64,000 nucleotides of DNA from Streptomyces sp. CBMA29 (GCF_014596445.1 NZ_MECL01000150.1:16772-80771), one strand, 5' to 3'. Positions 29,121-38,751 are shown, counted from the first letter of the stretch. Notes: generated by a model from the letters alone, not told the origin. A program made the numbers and translations.

Positions 29121-31661
29121 GTGCTGGGCAGTGGTGAGGAACGGTTCCGATCGGACCTGCGGACCCTGGGGGAGTGGCGCCTCAGCAGGCTCAGGCCGGT
29201 GCCGGGTCTGCGCAGACTCGCGCGCAGTGCCCGTGTCGAGTCACCTTCGACGGTCGGCGGCTGGCTCCTCGGACGGAACCTGCCGGCCTCCGTGGAGCGC
29301 CTGATTGGGCTGGTGCTCGCGATCGGTGCCGAGGCGAAGCGCCAAGGAGCGGAGCCGCTGCCCGACGAGCGGCACCTCTTCGACCTCGACCACTGGCGCC
29401 GTCGCCATCGGGACGCCGTGGCCGACCGGATCGGGGGGCAGAACGGCGGGACCGCGCAACGACCAGTGCACTCCGACAGAGAACCCTGCGTCGTCGGCCC
29501 CCTCGACCTGCCACGTCCGCTGGCCAGCTGGCAGCCCGAGCGGCTCGGCGTGCACGCGGCGATCGCCGATCCGCTGCGAACGGCCGCGACTGACTTCGTG
29601 CTCCCGACGTACATCGCCCGCCGCCACGACCACGAGCTGCGCGGCCTGCTGAAGGATGCGGCGTCCGGAGCAGACCCAGTGCTGCTCGTGCTGAGCGGGT
29701 ATAGCTGCGCCGGGAAGACGCGCACCGCGTACGAGGCGGTCCTGGCCTGCCTCGCTGACTGGGCGCTGGCGTATCCGAAGGACGCAGACAGCCTGAACCG
29801 GCTGCTTGCGGCGAACGCCCTCGGCCCGCGCACCGTGCTGTGGCTCAACGAGGCCCAGGAACTGCTCGGCGGCAACGGCGGTGAGGCCGCTGCCGCGGCA
29901 CTGCGCCGACGGCTGGAGCAGCCAGGACCGTTGGTGGTCATCGCCACCCTTTGGCCGGGCCACCGAAACGAACTGACCGATCGTCCGACCGGCGTCCAGG
30001 ACCGCCATCCTCAGGCCAGGGCACTGCTTGCGGCAGCGCGCGTGATCACTGTTCCTGCGGTCTTTGACGGCTCGGCGTTGGGGCGGCTGCACGAGACGGA
30101 CGACGGTTCCCTGGCCGTCGCCGCGCGAACAGCTCTGGACGGTTCCATCACCCAGACCCTGGCCGGCGGGCCAGCCTTGGTTCAACGGTACGAGCAGGCA
30201 GATGGAGCGCAGGACTGCTACGGCAAGGCTGTTGTCACGGCCGCAATGGACGCGCGCCGACTTGGTCACGCCTCCCCGCTCTCGTTCGCGCTGCTGGAAG
30301 CGGCCGCGCCCGGCTACCTGACGGACTCTCAGCGCGCAGCAGCGCCGGCGGACTGGTTCGAGACCGCGTTGGCCTTCGCACGAACCAGGGTCAAGGACGT
30401 GGCGGCGGCGCTCGGCGACGTTGCCCGCGACCACGGCATGGGCGCCAGGTCGGGAGTGAGCCGCCTGGCGGACTACCTCGACCACTACGCCCGGACGGCT
30501 CGGCGCGAGTGCTTCCCGCCCTCCTCGTTCTGGCACGCTGTTGAACACCACTCGGCGACCGCCGCTGACCTGTACGGACTGGCCTGTGCCGCAAAGAATC
30601 GGGGGCGGCTGCGTCTGGCGGCCGCACTGCTGCGCCGCGCGGCAGATGGGGGACACGGTCCGGCCTGGGAGACAATCGTCACGATGATGGCGTACCGGGG
30701 CCTAACCGAGGAACCCGAGACGCTGGCGCGATCTATCCTCCGGAGCGGAGACCCGGAGCCGATGTTAGCCCTGGCTTGGACACTCAACGAGGTCGGCGAC
30801 CCTGACGAGAGCGAACGGCTGATTAGGGAAGCGGCCACCACCGGGCGGGCCTCGGCCCTGACATCGCTGGCGGTGGTGCTGGACCACGGCCCGGAGGCCG
30901 AAACGGCATTGACGGAGGCTGTGGCGCTCGGAGATCCGGCGGCGCCCTACCTGCTGGCTGAGCTGCGCCGAAAGGCGGGCCACCTCGCGGAGTTCGAACG
31001 GCTCCTGTGGCTGGGGGCATCGGCGGGTGATCGGGATGCCAAGGGCGAATTGGTAACACTCAAGTGCCGCGTTGACGAGTGGGGCGAGGCCGAGCTCTTG
31101 GCGCGATCGTTCGCGGAAAGCGGCGATGGATTCGAACTGGCCATGATGGCGATGGAACGGTACCGGGACGGCAATCGGTTCGAGGCCGAACGGCTGGCCT
31201 GGACGGTCGTCGAGTTGGCCGATCGGGACGTGCTTGGCGCGGCAGAGCGGCACTGGCCGGGCGGGGTGTTCGCTGCGGTCATGTTACTGATGGGCTTGTA
31301 CGGCGACGACGAGGTTGACGCGGAGTCCGTCCTGTATCGGCTGGCGGAGTCCCGGAACCCGCAGACCTGGGCCGTGGCGGGCTGGCACCAGGAGGCCCGT
31401 AACCCGAGCCAGGCCGAGGCTCTGCATCGACGCGCGGCAGATCGGGGGGACCTCTATGCGCAGGAGCGGCTGGCCATGATGGAACGGCACCGGAATACAG
31501 CCCATGCCGAGCGCACGCACCGGGCGTTGGTCGATGCTGGCGGTGGCGTCGGCCCGCTTGCTGCTCTCTGGGAAGACGAGGGCAGAGCTAAAGAGGCCGA
31601 GCAGGCCAGCTGTTATGGCCTGGAGATCGACGGTTCGATCGCCGACCCTTGGCTGTTCTAA
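29121..31661 (+). CDS. HTH-P-loop ATPase-repeat protein (STAND-like)
   Basis: The product is 846 aa. Residues about 10-65 resemble a helix-turn-helix segment (LRTLGEWRLSRLRPVPGLRRLARSA is its helical start). A P-loop ATPase follows, with Walker A SGYSCAGKTRTA (residues about 192-203) and Walker B RTVLWLNEAQELL. From about residue 480 to the end come short helical repeats of the Sel1/TPR type (for example LRLAAALLRRAADGGHGPAWE). A DNA-binding or death-like N-terminus, NTPase switch and repeat sensor is the layout of signal-transducing ATPases, many of which act in conflict systems. The start is GTG 29121. Codons 549 and 722 are TTA. Its ligand and output are unknown. Confidence 0.7.
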   Translation: MLGSGEERFRSDLRTLGEWRLSRLRPVPGLRRLARSARVESPSTVGGWLLGRNLPASVERLIGLVLAIGAEAKRQGAEPLPDERHLFDLDHWRRRHRDAVADRIGGQNGGTAQRPVHSDREPCVVGPLDLPRPLASWQPERLGVHAAIADPLRTAATDFVLPTYIARRHDHELRGLLKDAASGADPVLLVLSGYSCAGKTRTAYEAVLACLADWALAYPKDADSLNRLLAANALGPRTVLWLNEAQELLGGNGGEAAAAALRRRLEQPGPLVVIATLWPGHRNELTDRPTGVQDRHPQARALLAAARVITVPAVFDGSALGRLHETDDGSLAVAARTALDGSITQTLAGGPALVQRYEQADGAQDCYGKAVVTAAMDARRLGHASPLSFALLEAAAPGYLTDSQRAAAPADWFETALAFARTRVKDVAAALGDVARDHGMGARSGVSRLADYLDHYARTARRECFPPSSFWHAVEHHSATAADLYGLACAAKNRGRLRLAAALLRRAADGGHGPAWETIVTMMAYRGLTEEPETLARSILRSGDPEPMLALAWTLNEVGDPDESERLIREAATTGRASALTSLAVVLDHGPEAETALTEAVALGDPAAPYLLAELRRKAGHLAEFERLLWLGASAGDRDAKGELVTLKCRVDEWGEAELLARSFAESGDGFELAMMAMERYRDGNRFEAERLAWTVVELADRDVLGAAERHWPGGVFAAVMLLMGLYGDDEVDAESVLYRLAESRNPQTWAVAGWHQEARNPSQAEALHRRAADRGDLYAQERLAMMERHRNTAHAERTHRALVDAGGGVGPLAALWEDEGRAKEAEQASCYGLEIDGSIADPWLF

Positions 31662-31954
31662 CCGTCGATGCCGACAGCAATGAGCGTTCCTGCCGGACGG
31701 GCAGCGCATTCAGCGCGACGGGGCTCTGTCCGCGCCGATGGTGTCCAGGAGGGCAGAGAGGTCTGTGGCGCTATCTGGGGCCTGGGTGTGCGGGATAAGT
31801 TGCGGAGTGGGTATGGGCGCTGGCGCGGACGACGGCTGGGACCAGGCGCTGACACGGTGCCCAGCGAGCCCCTCCAGTTCGCGCTGAGCGCGGGAAAGAC
31901 AGCGCACAGACGCCGAGGCTAGGCAGCGCCGCGAACACGCCCCCGAGTCCACTG
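31662..31954. other. Gap of about 290 bases, nothing clear
   Basis: No coding potential or structure is evident. The right part grades into the diverged left edge of direct-repeat copy B. Confidence 0.4.
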
Positions 31955-32262
31955 TCACTGCAGGCCAGCTCGAGCAGGAGCGCGAGCGTGGCCTCTTTGT
32001 AATTGTCCCTGTCGGGGGGAGCACATCCCGATCGGCCACGGGTTCGTAAGGCCGAACCACTCCGTCGGCGTGTGCGCGGGATCGACGAAGTGCATGGTGC
32101 CGTGGGCATCGACAGTCGATCGCCGCCACATCGGGAGTGAGGGCACGGGCCACTCAGGGTCTGGGTGTTCCCAGATGGTGTGCTGCTGGGTGCCCACGGA
32201 GGCAGGGTGCAGTTGCTTGACAGTGAGCACCGCCGACACGTGGCAATGGTCCCAACGACTGA
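31945..32262. repeat. Direct repeat, copy B
   Basis: Counterpart of 22900-23221. In copy B the coding part is fused in frame to the tail of a broken relaxase: the minus-strand frame runs from the relaxase segment AQAQQAGRDPKALLQQAV straight into the HVSAV...KQLHP module and ends at 31955. The junction lies at the shared string gccgacacgtg. Confidence 0.85.
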
Positions 32263-33765
32263 CGGCCTGCTGGAGCAGGGCTTTGGGGTCGCGGCCTGCC
32301 TGTTGGGCCTGGGCGAGGGTGGCGGCCAGCGCGTCGTGCTGGGTCTCGGTACCGGTGCGGGTGAGGTGGTGCGCCAGTACCGCGCGGATGGTGGCCTCGT
32401 AGCTGCGGCGTTCGGTTTCGGGCAGGGCTCGACCCTGGGCGTGCAGGGCGTTCATGGGTGCGGCGGCGGCTTGGCGGTAGGCGGCGCGCAGGTGTTCGGC
32501 GGTCTGGCTTGCGGCGTGGGCTTGTTGGGCTGTCCTCGGGCGGAGTGCCAGTGGGCGGCGGCGATGGCGAACAGGACGAGGGCGGACAGGAGCATTGCGG
32601 TGGCGCCGCCGTCTTCGCCCCTCCCCAGTGCCCCGCCGGCCTGGATGATGCCCCGGGCGGCCGAGCACATCGCGCGGGTGTCGGCTTGTTCGGCACGGGT
32701 GTGGCTGCGGGTGGCGCGTTCGAAGGAGCGGGCCACGGCGGCCAGTTCGGCGCGGGTCGCGGCCGGGGAGGTCTGCGCGACGGCGTCCAGGAGTTGGCCC
32801 ATGCCGGTGAGCTGGGCTGCGGCTTCGTCGCCGTCTCCGTCCAGGAGGGCGGTGGCGCGTTCGGCGACGCCGGTTGCCGTGCGGCGTACCCGGGCAGGCG
32901 CCGACCAGTGCGGCCGGGCGGCGCCGGTTCGCGTTGACGTGTGCTGGTCGGGGGTGCCGTCGGTGAGGCGTTGTCGGATGCGGGGCAGGGAGAGGTCGGC
33001 GGCCAGGGTGGAGCCCGCGAACCAGATGGGCTCACCCCTGGCGTTGCGGTCGCCGGGCAGGGCGACCGCGTAGCCGAGGACGTCCCCGGACGGCCCCTGG
33101 GTGAGTTTGATGCGCAGGCCCTTGTCCCGCAGCCGGGTGAAGAACTCGGCTTACGTGGCGGCTCCGGCGAGGGCCTGGCGGGCGGCTTCGCGCAGCGTCT
33201 CGCGCGGGATTTCGGCGCGTCCGGTGCGTTCGGCTTTGAACCGCTTTTGGCTGGTGGGGTTCTTGGCGGCGGCGCCGTCGCCGGGGTTGAGTCGGCGCAG
33301 GCCGTAGTCCTTTTCTATCTGCCGAGCTCCAGCCTGGGTTTTGCGCTGGTCAAACTTCAGGTCGGCGCGGCGGCCGTCCTGGCGCACCTGGGTGGCGGCG
33401 ATGTGGATGTGATCCTCGGCGTGGCGGACGGCGACCCACCGGCAGGCGGTGGTGTCGCCTTCGGGGGCAACGCCGACCGCGGCAACAAAGCGGCGGGCGA
33501 TGGCCGCCCAGTCGGCATCATCGAGGTGCCGGTCGCCGGGGTCTGCTCGGACCGAGCAGTGCCAGAACGTCGTGGCCGGTGCCCGGTCGCCGATTGCTTT
33601 GACGGATTGGTCGCGCCGCCCGGCGAACTGGGCGATGGTGTGGTGGGGGTTGCGGCCGGGGCCGGGGGCGTAGTCGTTCCAGGACGCGACCAGGTGCCGG
33701 TCGGTGTGCTCGTCGCGTTTGCCGGGGCCGAACAGGTAGCGGATCAGCCTGTGCGTTCCACCGGT
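32240..33765 (-). pseudogene. Relaxase/mobilization nuclease, broken by a stop and a frameshift
   Basis: Read on the minus strand, the sequence RLIRYLFGPGKRDEHTDRHL begins a typical actinobacterial relaxase. It continues with the metal-binding motif RWVAVRHAEDHIHIAATQVR and the helical segment PRETLREAARQALAGAAT. At 33151-33153 a TAA interrupts the frame just before AEFFTRLRDKGLRIKL, which continues the family sequence. Near 32540 the frame shifts again (from HWHSARGQ to AQQAHAASQTAEHLR), and the tail is replaced by the repeat module at 32262. No standard start codon is obvious after the MobC-like gene. The element has probably lost its own relaxase function. Confidence 0.82.
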
Positions 33766-33769
33766 GCCG

Positions 33770-34381
33770 TCACCGGCGCACCAGCCACCCGACGGCGTCG
33801 TCCACCGAAGCGAGTGCGCTGTCGATGCGGTGCAGGAGCTGCTGGAGGTCGGTGGCGGGCTGCCCGCCGGCGTTGAGGAAGTGGGCGACCTGGTTCAAGT
33901 TGTTCCCGACGGCGGCGAGCTGCCGGTTGGACTCCATGAGTTCCTGTACACCGCGCCGGTAGTCCGCGACCGCGGCGGTGGGGTTGACGCTGGCCGCGGC
34001 AGCGAGGGTGGCGGCTGCGGCGTAGCCGCCGGGGGCAAGGTCGGCGGCGTGGGCAGCGAGCTGGACGGCGGTCCATTCGGCGTCGCTGAAACGCAGGCTG
34101 GTGCAGGTGCGGCGCTGGGCGCTGTGGCGCGGACGGCGTCGGCGGGACACGGCGCGCACGGCGGTGTTCTGCGGCAGCTCCTCCCCCACGGACGGCACCC
34201 CCGGGCCGTCGTCCCGTTCGGCGGCAGGCACCCCCGGGCCCGCCGCCGAACGGTAAGCTCCCGCCCCTTCCGGGGCGGGAGCGGGGTAAGCAGCGCTTAC
34301 CCCACAACTTGCTGCCCGGAGGGCTGTGTTGACCTCACGCTGCTGTACCGGGGTGGTAGCTGCCGAGTCGTTCGCGGTCAC
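33770..34381 (-). CDS. MobC-like relaxosome accessory protein
   Basis: The product is 203 aa. The second half has the pattern of plasmid mobilization MobC/ribbon-helix-helix proteins: TCTSLRFSDAEWTAVQLAAHAADLAPGGYA (quoted here only as its parts TSLRFSDAEW and AADLAPGGYA), and later NNLNQVAHFLNAGG. MobC proteins bind the transfer origin and help the relaxase nick. GTG 34381 overlaps the preceding small gene by four bases (GTGA), and the relaxase remnant follows directly, so this is a mobilization operon. The N-terminal 75 residues are proline/alanine-rich and probably disordered. Confidence 0.75.
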   Translation of the reverse strand: MTANDSAATTPVQQREVNTALRAASCGVSAAYPAPAPEGAGAYRSAAGPGVPAAERDDGPGVPSVGEELPQNTAVRAVSRRRRPRHSAQRRTCTSLRFSDAEWTAVQLAAHAADLAPGGYAAAATLAAAASVNPTAAVADYRRGVQELMESNRQLAAVGNNLNQVAHFLNAGGQPATDLQQLLHRIDSALASVDDAVGWLVRR

Positions 34382-34569
34382 CGACCCGACTCCGCGTCCT
34401 GCTGGTGGACCTCGTGCAGGAAGTCCTCTGTACGGTCCATGGCCAGGAGAGGGTGGTGCAGCGTCCAGGTGCGGTCAGGTCCGGGTTCGGCGCGGTGGAG
34501 GTGGCAGCTGTGGTGCGGCACGCCCAGCCAGTTGTCCACTTCGGCTGGGGTGGCAGGGGTCGTGCGCAT
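34378..34569 (-). CDS. Small protein of the mobilization operon (63 aa), unknown
   Basis: ATG 34569 has an AGGAG ribosome site nine bases upstream, and the stop overlaps the MobC-like start (GTGA). The product is histidine- and acidic-rich (NWLGVPHHSCHLHRAEPGPD), with no motif I know. Its coupling to mobC supports a real gene and perhaps a regulatory role in mobilization. Confidence 0.55.
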   Translation of the reverse strand: MRTTPATPAEVDNWLGVPHHSCHLHRAEPGPDRTWTLHHPLLAMDRTEDFLHEVHQQDAESGR

Positions 34570-34649
34570 GGCGGTGTTCTCCTGTGGTTAAAAGAAGTCG
34601 GAACGGTGACGCTCGCTGGATGGGTGACCGGCCGTGCTATCCGGCCCGG

Positions 34650-35105
34650 TCACCCACCGTCGTGGTGTGCGGTCAGTCCCGGTGGGGGGTGACTGGGTGA
34701 CGGGGTGTCGTGCTGTTCGCGGAGCTGGGCCATCGGGGCGGTCAGCGTGTCGCTCGACAGCGGGATCTTCTGACCTCGGACGGCCTGGGCGATGACCTGC
34801 CGCGTCAGCTTGTCCTCGGCTCTGACCGCCGACCGGACGATCGCCAGCAGCTCCTCGGTGTCCGGGTCAGACCGCCGGTCACCGGCCCGACGGAATTCGC
34901 GGTCACTGACCGGCGCCGGGGTGACCGGCCGGTCAGTGACCGGCGGACGGCTGACCGGGCAGACGGTCACCTGGTCGGTGGCGGCCAGTCGTTCTCTGAC
35001 CGCCGGGCGACTGATCGGCTGACCGCGAAGGTCAGCGGCCCGAACGCCCGAACTGGGATCCTTGCAGTGGCCGGTGACCGCGCCGGGCGTCGTCCGCCAG
35101 GTCAC
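34650..35105 (-). CDS. Hypothetical protein with an Spd/DUF2637-like C-terminal tail
   Basis: The product is 151 aa from GTG 35105. The C-terminal 60 residues (DTEELLAIVRSAVRAEDKLT, then RQVIAQAVRGQKIPLSSDTL) look like the winged-helix tail found on Streptomyces Spd/DUF2637 plasmid-spread proteins. The membrane-spanning N-terminus of those proteins is absent. The middle is a low-complexity run of PVS/PVT repeats encoded by TGACCG-rich DNA. It may be a remnant of a larger gene. It lies between the DnaC-like gene and the mobilization operon, as such genes usually do in integrative elements. Confidence 0.4.
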   Translation of the reverse strand: MTWRTTPGAVTGHCKDPSSGVRAADLRGQPISRPAVRERLAATDQVTVCPVSRPPVTDRPVTPAPVSDREFRRAGDRRSDPDTEELLAIVRSAVRAEDKLTRQVIAQAVRGQKIPLSSDTLTAPMAQLREQHDTPSPSHPPPGLTAHHDGG

Positions 35106-35235
35106 CGTTCCCTCTCACCGACCGGCTGACCGGCGCCGACCTGACCGGCCCGGGGTGACCGCTGACCGAACTGATCATCCCGAGTGACCGGATTCGCCCG
35201 GAGTGGTCGGACTGACCGTGACCGTGGTGGTCAGG
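34860..35235. repeat. TGACCG-rich iteron-like region
   Basis: At least fourteen TGACCG hexamers occur on the plus strand here, plus several CGGTCA, at irregular spacing, partly inside the preceding gene and partly in the noncoding 35106-35457 stretch. Dense short repeats beside replication genes are a feature of plasmid origins. Alternatively they are codon-level repeats of a degenerating Val/Thr/Pro-rich gene. Confidence 0.5.
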
Positions 35236-35457
35236 TCGGTCGGCGCGGTTGTCGGAGCCCCCGCAGACTGCCTGGTTCTGCCAGGTCCGTCCCCCAGCGA
35301 CCGGTGGTGGGCGGGGGGTTCGTCGTGCTGGGCATGCGGGGTGTGCTCCGATCGCTCTCTCCGTGCGCTGGTGGTGCGTCGGCGGAGTGGTCTGGCTGGG
35401 AAGTCGACGGGGTGGCGCGCTCGGGGGCGGACCCGTGCGGAGCGGCTTGCCCTGGGG

Positions 35458-36162
35458 TCAGGCAGCGGTGCGGGTGCGTCTGCGGTCGACCGGCGCGAAC
35501 TCGACCCTCGTGGTCATCTGTGCCAGGCGGGAGGCGACGCGGTCGCCGACGTGCGCCCGCAGGGCGCTGATCGCCAGGTTGGAGGTGATCAGCGTCGGCA
35601 GGCATTGGTTGTAGCGGCGATTGACCAGCCGGTACGTGATCTCCTCGACCCACTCGCTGGCCTTCGCCGCACCGAGGTCGTCCAGGATAAGCAGCGGCAC
35701 CCGGGCCACGGCTGTCAGATTCCGCTCGCTATCCACCCCGGCCCTTGGGCGCAGTTCGGCGTACAGGTCGGCCGCCGTCGTCGCCCGCCACCGCACCCCG
35801 ACCCCTGCCCCAACCAGGGCCCGCACCGCCCCGTACGCCTGGTGCGTCTTGCCCGCGCCGACCACCCCGGCCATCAGCAGCGACGGCCCCGTCGCGACCT
35901 GCCGCCGTGCCCCGGTGCCCGGCGCGATCGCCTGCGCGGCAACCTCCCGGCACCAGGCCAGGACCTGGGGATGGTCGGCCGCCGCGCCCCGGTAGCGCGG
36001 CGGCATCCCGGCCACGAGGGCGTCCAGCGGCGAGTACGGCACCGACTCGTTCGAGGCTGTGAGGGCGGCCGGGTCGATGTTCCGCGCGGCCAGGATTCGG
36101 GCGAGGCGGTCGAGGGCTCCGGCTTCGGCGAGGGTCTGCGGTTCACGGGTTCGGGTACGCAT
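35458..36162 (-). CDS. DnaC/IstB-like replication ATPase
   Basis: The 234-aa AAA+ ATPase has Walker A LMAGVVGAGKTHQAYGAV, Walker B VARVPLLILDDLGAAKASEW and sensor-1-like LPTLITSNLAISAL. The C-terminal arginine SRLAQMTTRVEF is typical of DnaC/DnaI-like helicase loaders. Together with an initiator gene it forms the replication module of actinomycete integrative elements. ATG 36162 overlaps the initiator stop by one base (TGATG), with GAGGAG upstream, so it is translationally coupled. The gene is intact. Confidence 0.85.
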   Translation of the reverse strand: MRTRTREPQTLAEAGALDRLARILAARNIDPAALTASNESVPYSPLDALVAGMPPRYRGAAADHPQVLAWCREVAAQAIAPGTGARRQVATGPSLLMAGVVGAGKTHQAYGAVRALVGAGVGVRWRATTAADLYAELRPRAGVDSERNLTAVARVPLLILDDLGAAKASEWVEEITYRLVNRRYNQCLPTLITSNLAISALRAHVGDRVASRLAQMTTRVEFAPVDRRRTRTAA

Positions 36163-37191
36163 CACAGCTCCTCGGCGTAGGCGGTGGAGGCGTCGACCGG
36201 GTTGGTCCATGCCCTGTGAGCGGGCACGTTAGACCCGAATCCCGGACGGCCCAAACCAGCCCCCGATCCACCGGGGGCGTTCATGGCGTCGTTGACAAGG
36301 CTCGGCAGCCGCGACGGGTGGCCCTGGACCTCGGCGTACCGCCGCAGCCCGGCCCGGACGTGCTCCGGGGTGATGCCCTCGTCCAGCAGCTTCCTGGTGA
36401 TCCGTCCCAAGTGCCCGATCACGTCCTCGGGGGGCCGCCGGTCGCACGAGGCGACGTACTCGCCGATCAGCTGGTTCGCCGAGACGCTGCCCGCGCCGGG
36501 CGCATCGCGCCCCGTAGGGAAGAAAGATCCAGGATCCAAGATCCTAGATCCAGGGGCCGAGCCCTCGGAGAGTATTCGGGGAGCCTTCGGCGAAGGTTCG
36601 GCGAGTGCCTCCTGACCTGCGGTTTTGCCAACGCCCTCCTGGGGCGTGGCTGCGGCGGTGTCGCGGGTGTCCAAGGCCGGGGCCGAGGTGGCCCCGGTGG
36701 GTGCAGGAGGGGTCGGCACAGGACGTGGGGGCGTTTCGAGGGCTCGGGGAGGGTTCGGCGAGTCCTCCCCGAACCCTCCGGGAGCCTTCGGTGAAGGGTC
36801 GGGGTGCTGGGTGCAGGGGCCCGTGCAGGGGCCGCACCGGTGGTCGGGGTGGTGGCCGGTGCAGACCGATCCGGGACTGGCTCGGCTTGTCGATCTTCTG
36901 GTGCTCGAACCACCCGACGATGTGCAGGTACCGCTTGCCGTCGCACCCGGTGTAGCGGCAGATCAGTCCGGCAAGCGCCAGCTGGATGAGGTCCTCCTCG
37001 ACGTGCACGGCGGTGTGTTCGGCGCGCTGCGGCCAGATCACGCCCCCGATGATCGCCGCGTTGTCCCGGTGCCGCCCCCAGTCGTCGACCTGCGGGAGCA
37101 GCCCGATGAAGGTCAGCAGCGCGGTCACCGAGACCTCGTTGCACCGGTCGTTGATGAACAGCTCCGGCTTGATCGTGCGGATCCTCGGCAT
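36162..37191 (-). pseudogene. Replication initiator protein, single frameshift
   Basis: From ATG 37191 the N-terminal domain is clear: MPRIRTIKPELFINDR, TALLTFIGLLPQVDDWGRHR, VEEDLIQLALAGLICRYTG and YLHIVGWFEHQKIDKPSQS, the phage/plasmid-type initiator found in actinobacterial elements. The C-terminal part (ANQLIGEYVASCDRRPPEDV and ITRKLLDEGITPEHVRAGL) lies in another frame and ends at 36162. The linker (SPKAPGGFGEDSPNP, AEPSPKAPRILSEG) is already in the second frame. The shift therefore lies near 36870-36890; total length is 3n+1. Either one base was gained or lost, or the junction is read by frameshifting; decay is more likely. Confidence 0.75.
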
Positions 37192-37192
37192 C

Positions 37193-37354
37193 TCAGCGGC
37201 CCCGCCCTGCCGCGACCAGGCCGCTGCGGATGAGGGTGGCGGTGGTGGCCAGGTCGACGGCGCGCGGGCACGCCGCACCGGAAACCATGTCGGCGAGGCG
37301 GCGTGGGCGATCGACATCCGGGCAGGCCGGACTTCCGCTCGGCATGGCGGGCAT
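37193..37354 (-). CDS. Small ORF upstream of the replication initiator (53 aa)
   Basis: ATG 37354 has GGAG six bases upstream. The frame encodes MPAMPSGSPACPDVDR, then LADMVSGAACPRAVDLATTA and TLIRSGLVAAGRGR, and stops two bases before the initiator ATG. The tight junction suggests translational coupling. I do not recognise the product. Confidence 0.45.
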   Translation of the reverse strand: MPAMPSGSPACPDVDRPRRLADMVSGAACPRAVDLATTATLIRSGLVAAGRGR

Positions 37355-37785
37355 GTGCTACTCCGTTGCTTGTAGAAGCGCGGTGCGGCGGTTCTCGTAC
37401 AGAGACGGCATGCCGCCCGCTAGATATGAATCGGCGCCCTTCGGGCTGCCCGCCCGGCGCCCACGACTTGGTACCTCTCGGGCGCCGGTCGACTTTCCGA
37501 CGGCTGTTCCGCGCCCCTGCCTCATCGGATCGACGGCGATTCCCCCTTCCCTGCCGTGCATTCGGACGAGCGCGGACCAGCAACGTAGGCGGGGAAGCCG
37601 CTATCCATCCAGCGAATGAAGCCCCTTCGCCCGCCTCGACGCCAAAACGACATCCCCCTTTCGCGGTGAGGCTTTCTCGCAAAGTGATTTCGTGTGATGA
37701 CTCGGCAAGGGATTCCACGAGCTGCGATGAGTCCTGCGGCGTCCGGCAGTCGTAGGGTCGGACCCGTTACCGAGGAGGACTTCTG
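37355..37785. other. Gap of 430 bases upstream of the replication module
   Basis: No gene is seen. The sequence has lower GC and several frames broken by stops. It should contain the promoter for the minus-strand rep operon and for the plus-strand reductase gene. I cannot place either reliably. Confidence 0.4.
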
Positions 37786-38350
37786 ATGCGCAGCGTGACC
37801 TGTTCGATGAGCGTTTCGCTGGACGGCTACATCGTCGGGCCGGACGGCGGCTTCGACTGGGCGCCGCCCGACGAGGAGGTCTTCCGCTTCGCCACCGATG
37901 AGGTGCGGGAGGCCGACGTCCATCTGCTGGGGCGGCGGCTGTACGAGTCGATGCTGTACTGGGAGACCGCAGGTCAGGACCCCGCGCTCGGTTTCTCGAC
38001 GGGCGAGTTCGCCGCGATCTGGAGGGCGCTGCCCAAGGTGGTGTTCTCCACCACCCTGTCGGCGGTACAGGGCCATGCCCGGCTCGCTTCCGGCGGCTTG
38101 GTGGAGGAGATCGAGCGGTTGCAGGCCGAACCGGGGGACGGCAACATCGCGATCGGAGGCGCGAATCTCGCTGCCGAGGCCGCCGACTCGGGCCTGATCG
38201 ACGAGTACCGGGTCAGGGTTCTACCCGGTACTGGTCGGCGACGGCGTTCCATTCTTCCCTCAGCACGAGCGCCGGATGCATCTCGAACTCGTCGAGACCC
38301 GCACCTTTGGCTCGGGAGTCGTCTATCTCCGCCACCGTGTGGCGCGTTAG
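37786..38350 (+). pseudogene. Dihydrofolate reductase/RibD C-terminal family protein, frameshifted
   Basis: The start MRSVTCSMSVSLDGYIVGPD, then FDWAPPDEEV, LLGRRLYESM and GNIAIGGANLAAEAADSGLI are classic for the RibD_C / DHFR-like family common in Streptomyces. At about 38228-38232 one extra base (ggttctacccg instead of ggtctacccg) shifts the frame. Reading on in the next frame gives YPVLVGDGVPFFPQ, HERRMHLELVETRTF and VVYLRHRV up to TAG at 38348. GAGGAGG precedes the ATG. An NADPH-dependent reductase would be expected if intact. It is inside the island, so it is probably passenger DNA. Confidence 0.8.
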
Positions 38351-38751
38351 CTGGCTCGTCCGCCGTGCCCTGGGCATGATCTGCCCGAAGCGGTGATGGT
38401 GCGCTCCCCCGGCACGCCGGTGGTATCGCCGAGGGGCCTGTGTGGCCGAACGTGGTGGTCTGATGCTCGCGTACGGTCGCCAGTTGCACGCTGTGCTCGG
38501 TGAGGGCGCGGCTGGTGCGGAACGCTGCTGCCTCCAGGTCCCGCAGCCGTCAGCCGTACGCCATGGTCTCGTCCGGCGTGCCGTTCTCGTGCCAGCCGGC
38601 CATCACTGCCCCCCACGTTCGCGGAACTACGCGCATGCGCGAACAGACCCACCATGGGTCGGTGCGGGGGGCAGTTGTCTTCCCGGTGGTGACGTCCGCC
38701 ATCGCGTCCGGGCAGGGATGTGCCCACGTCGGCGGTCGGCGGGTCGGGGCG

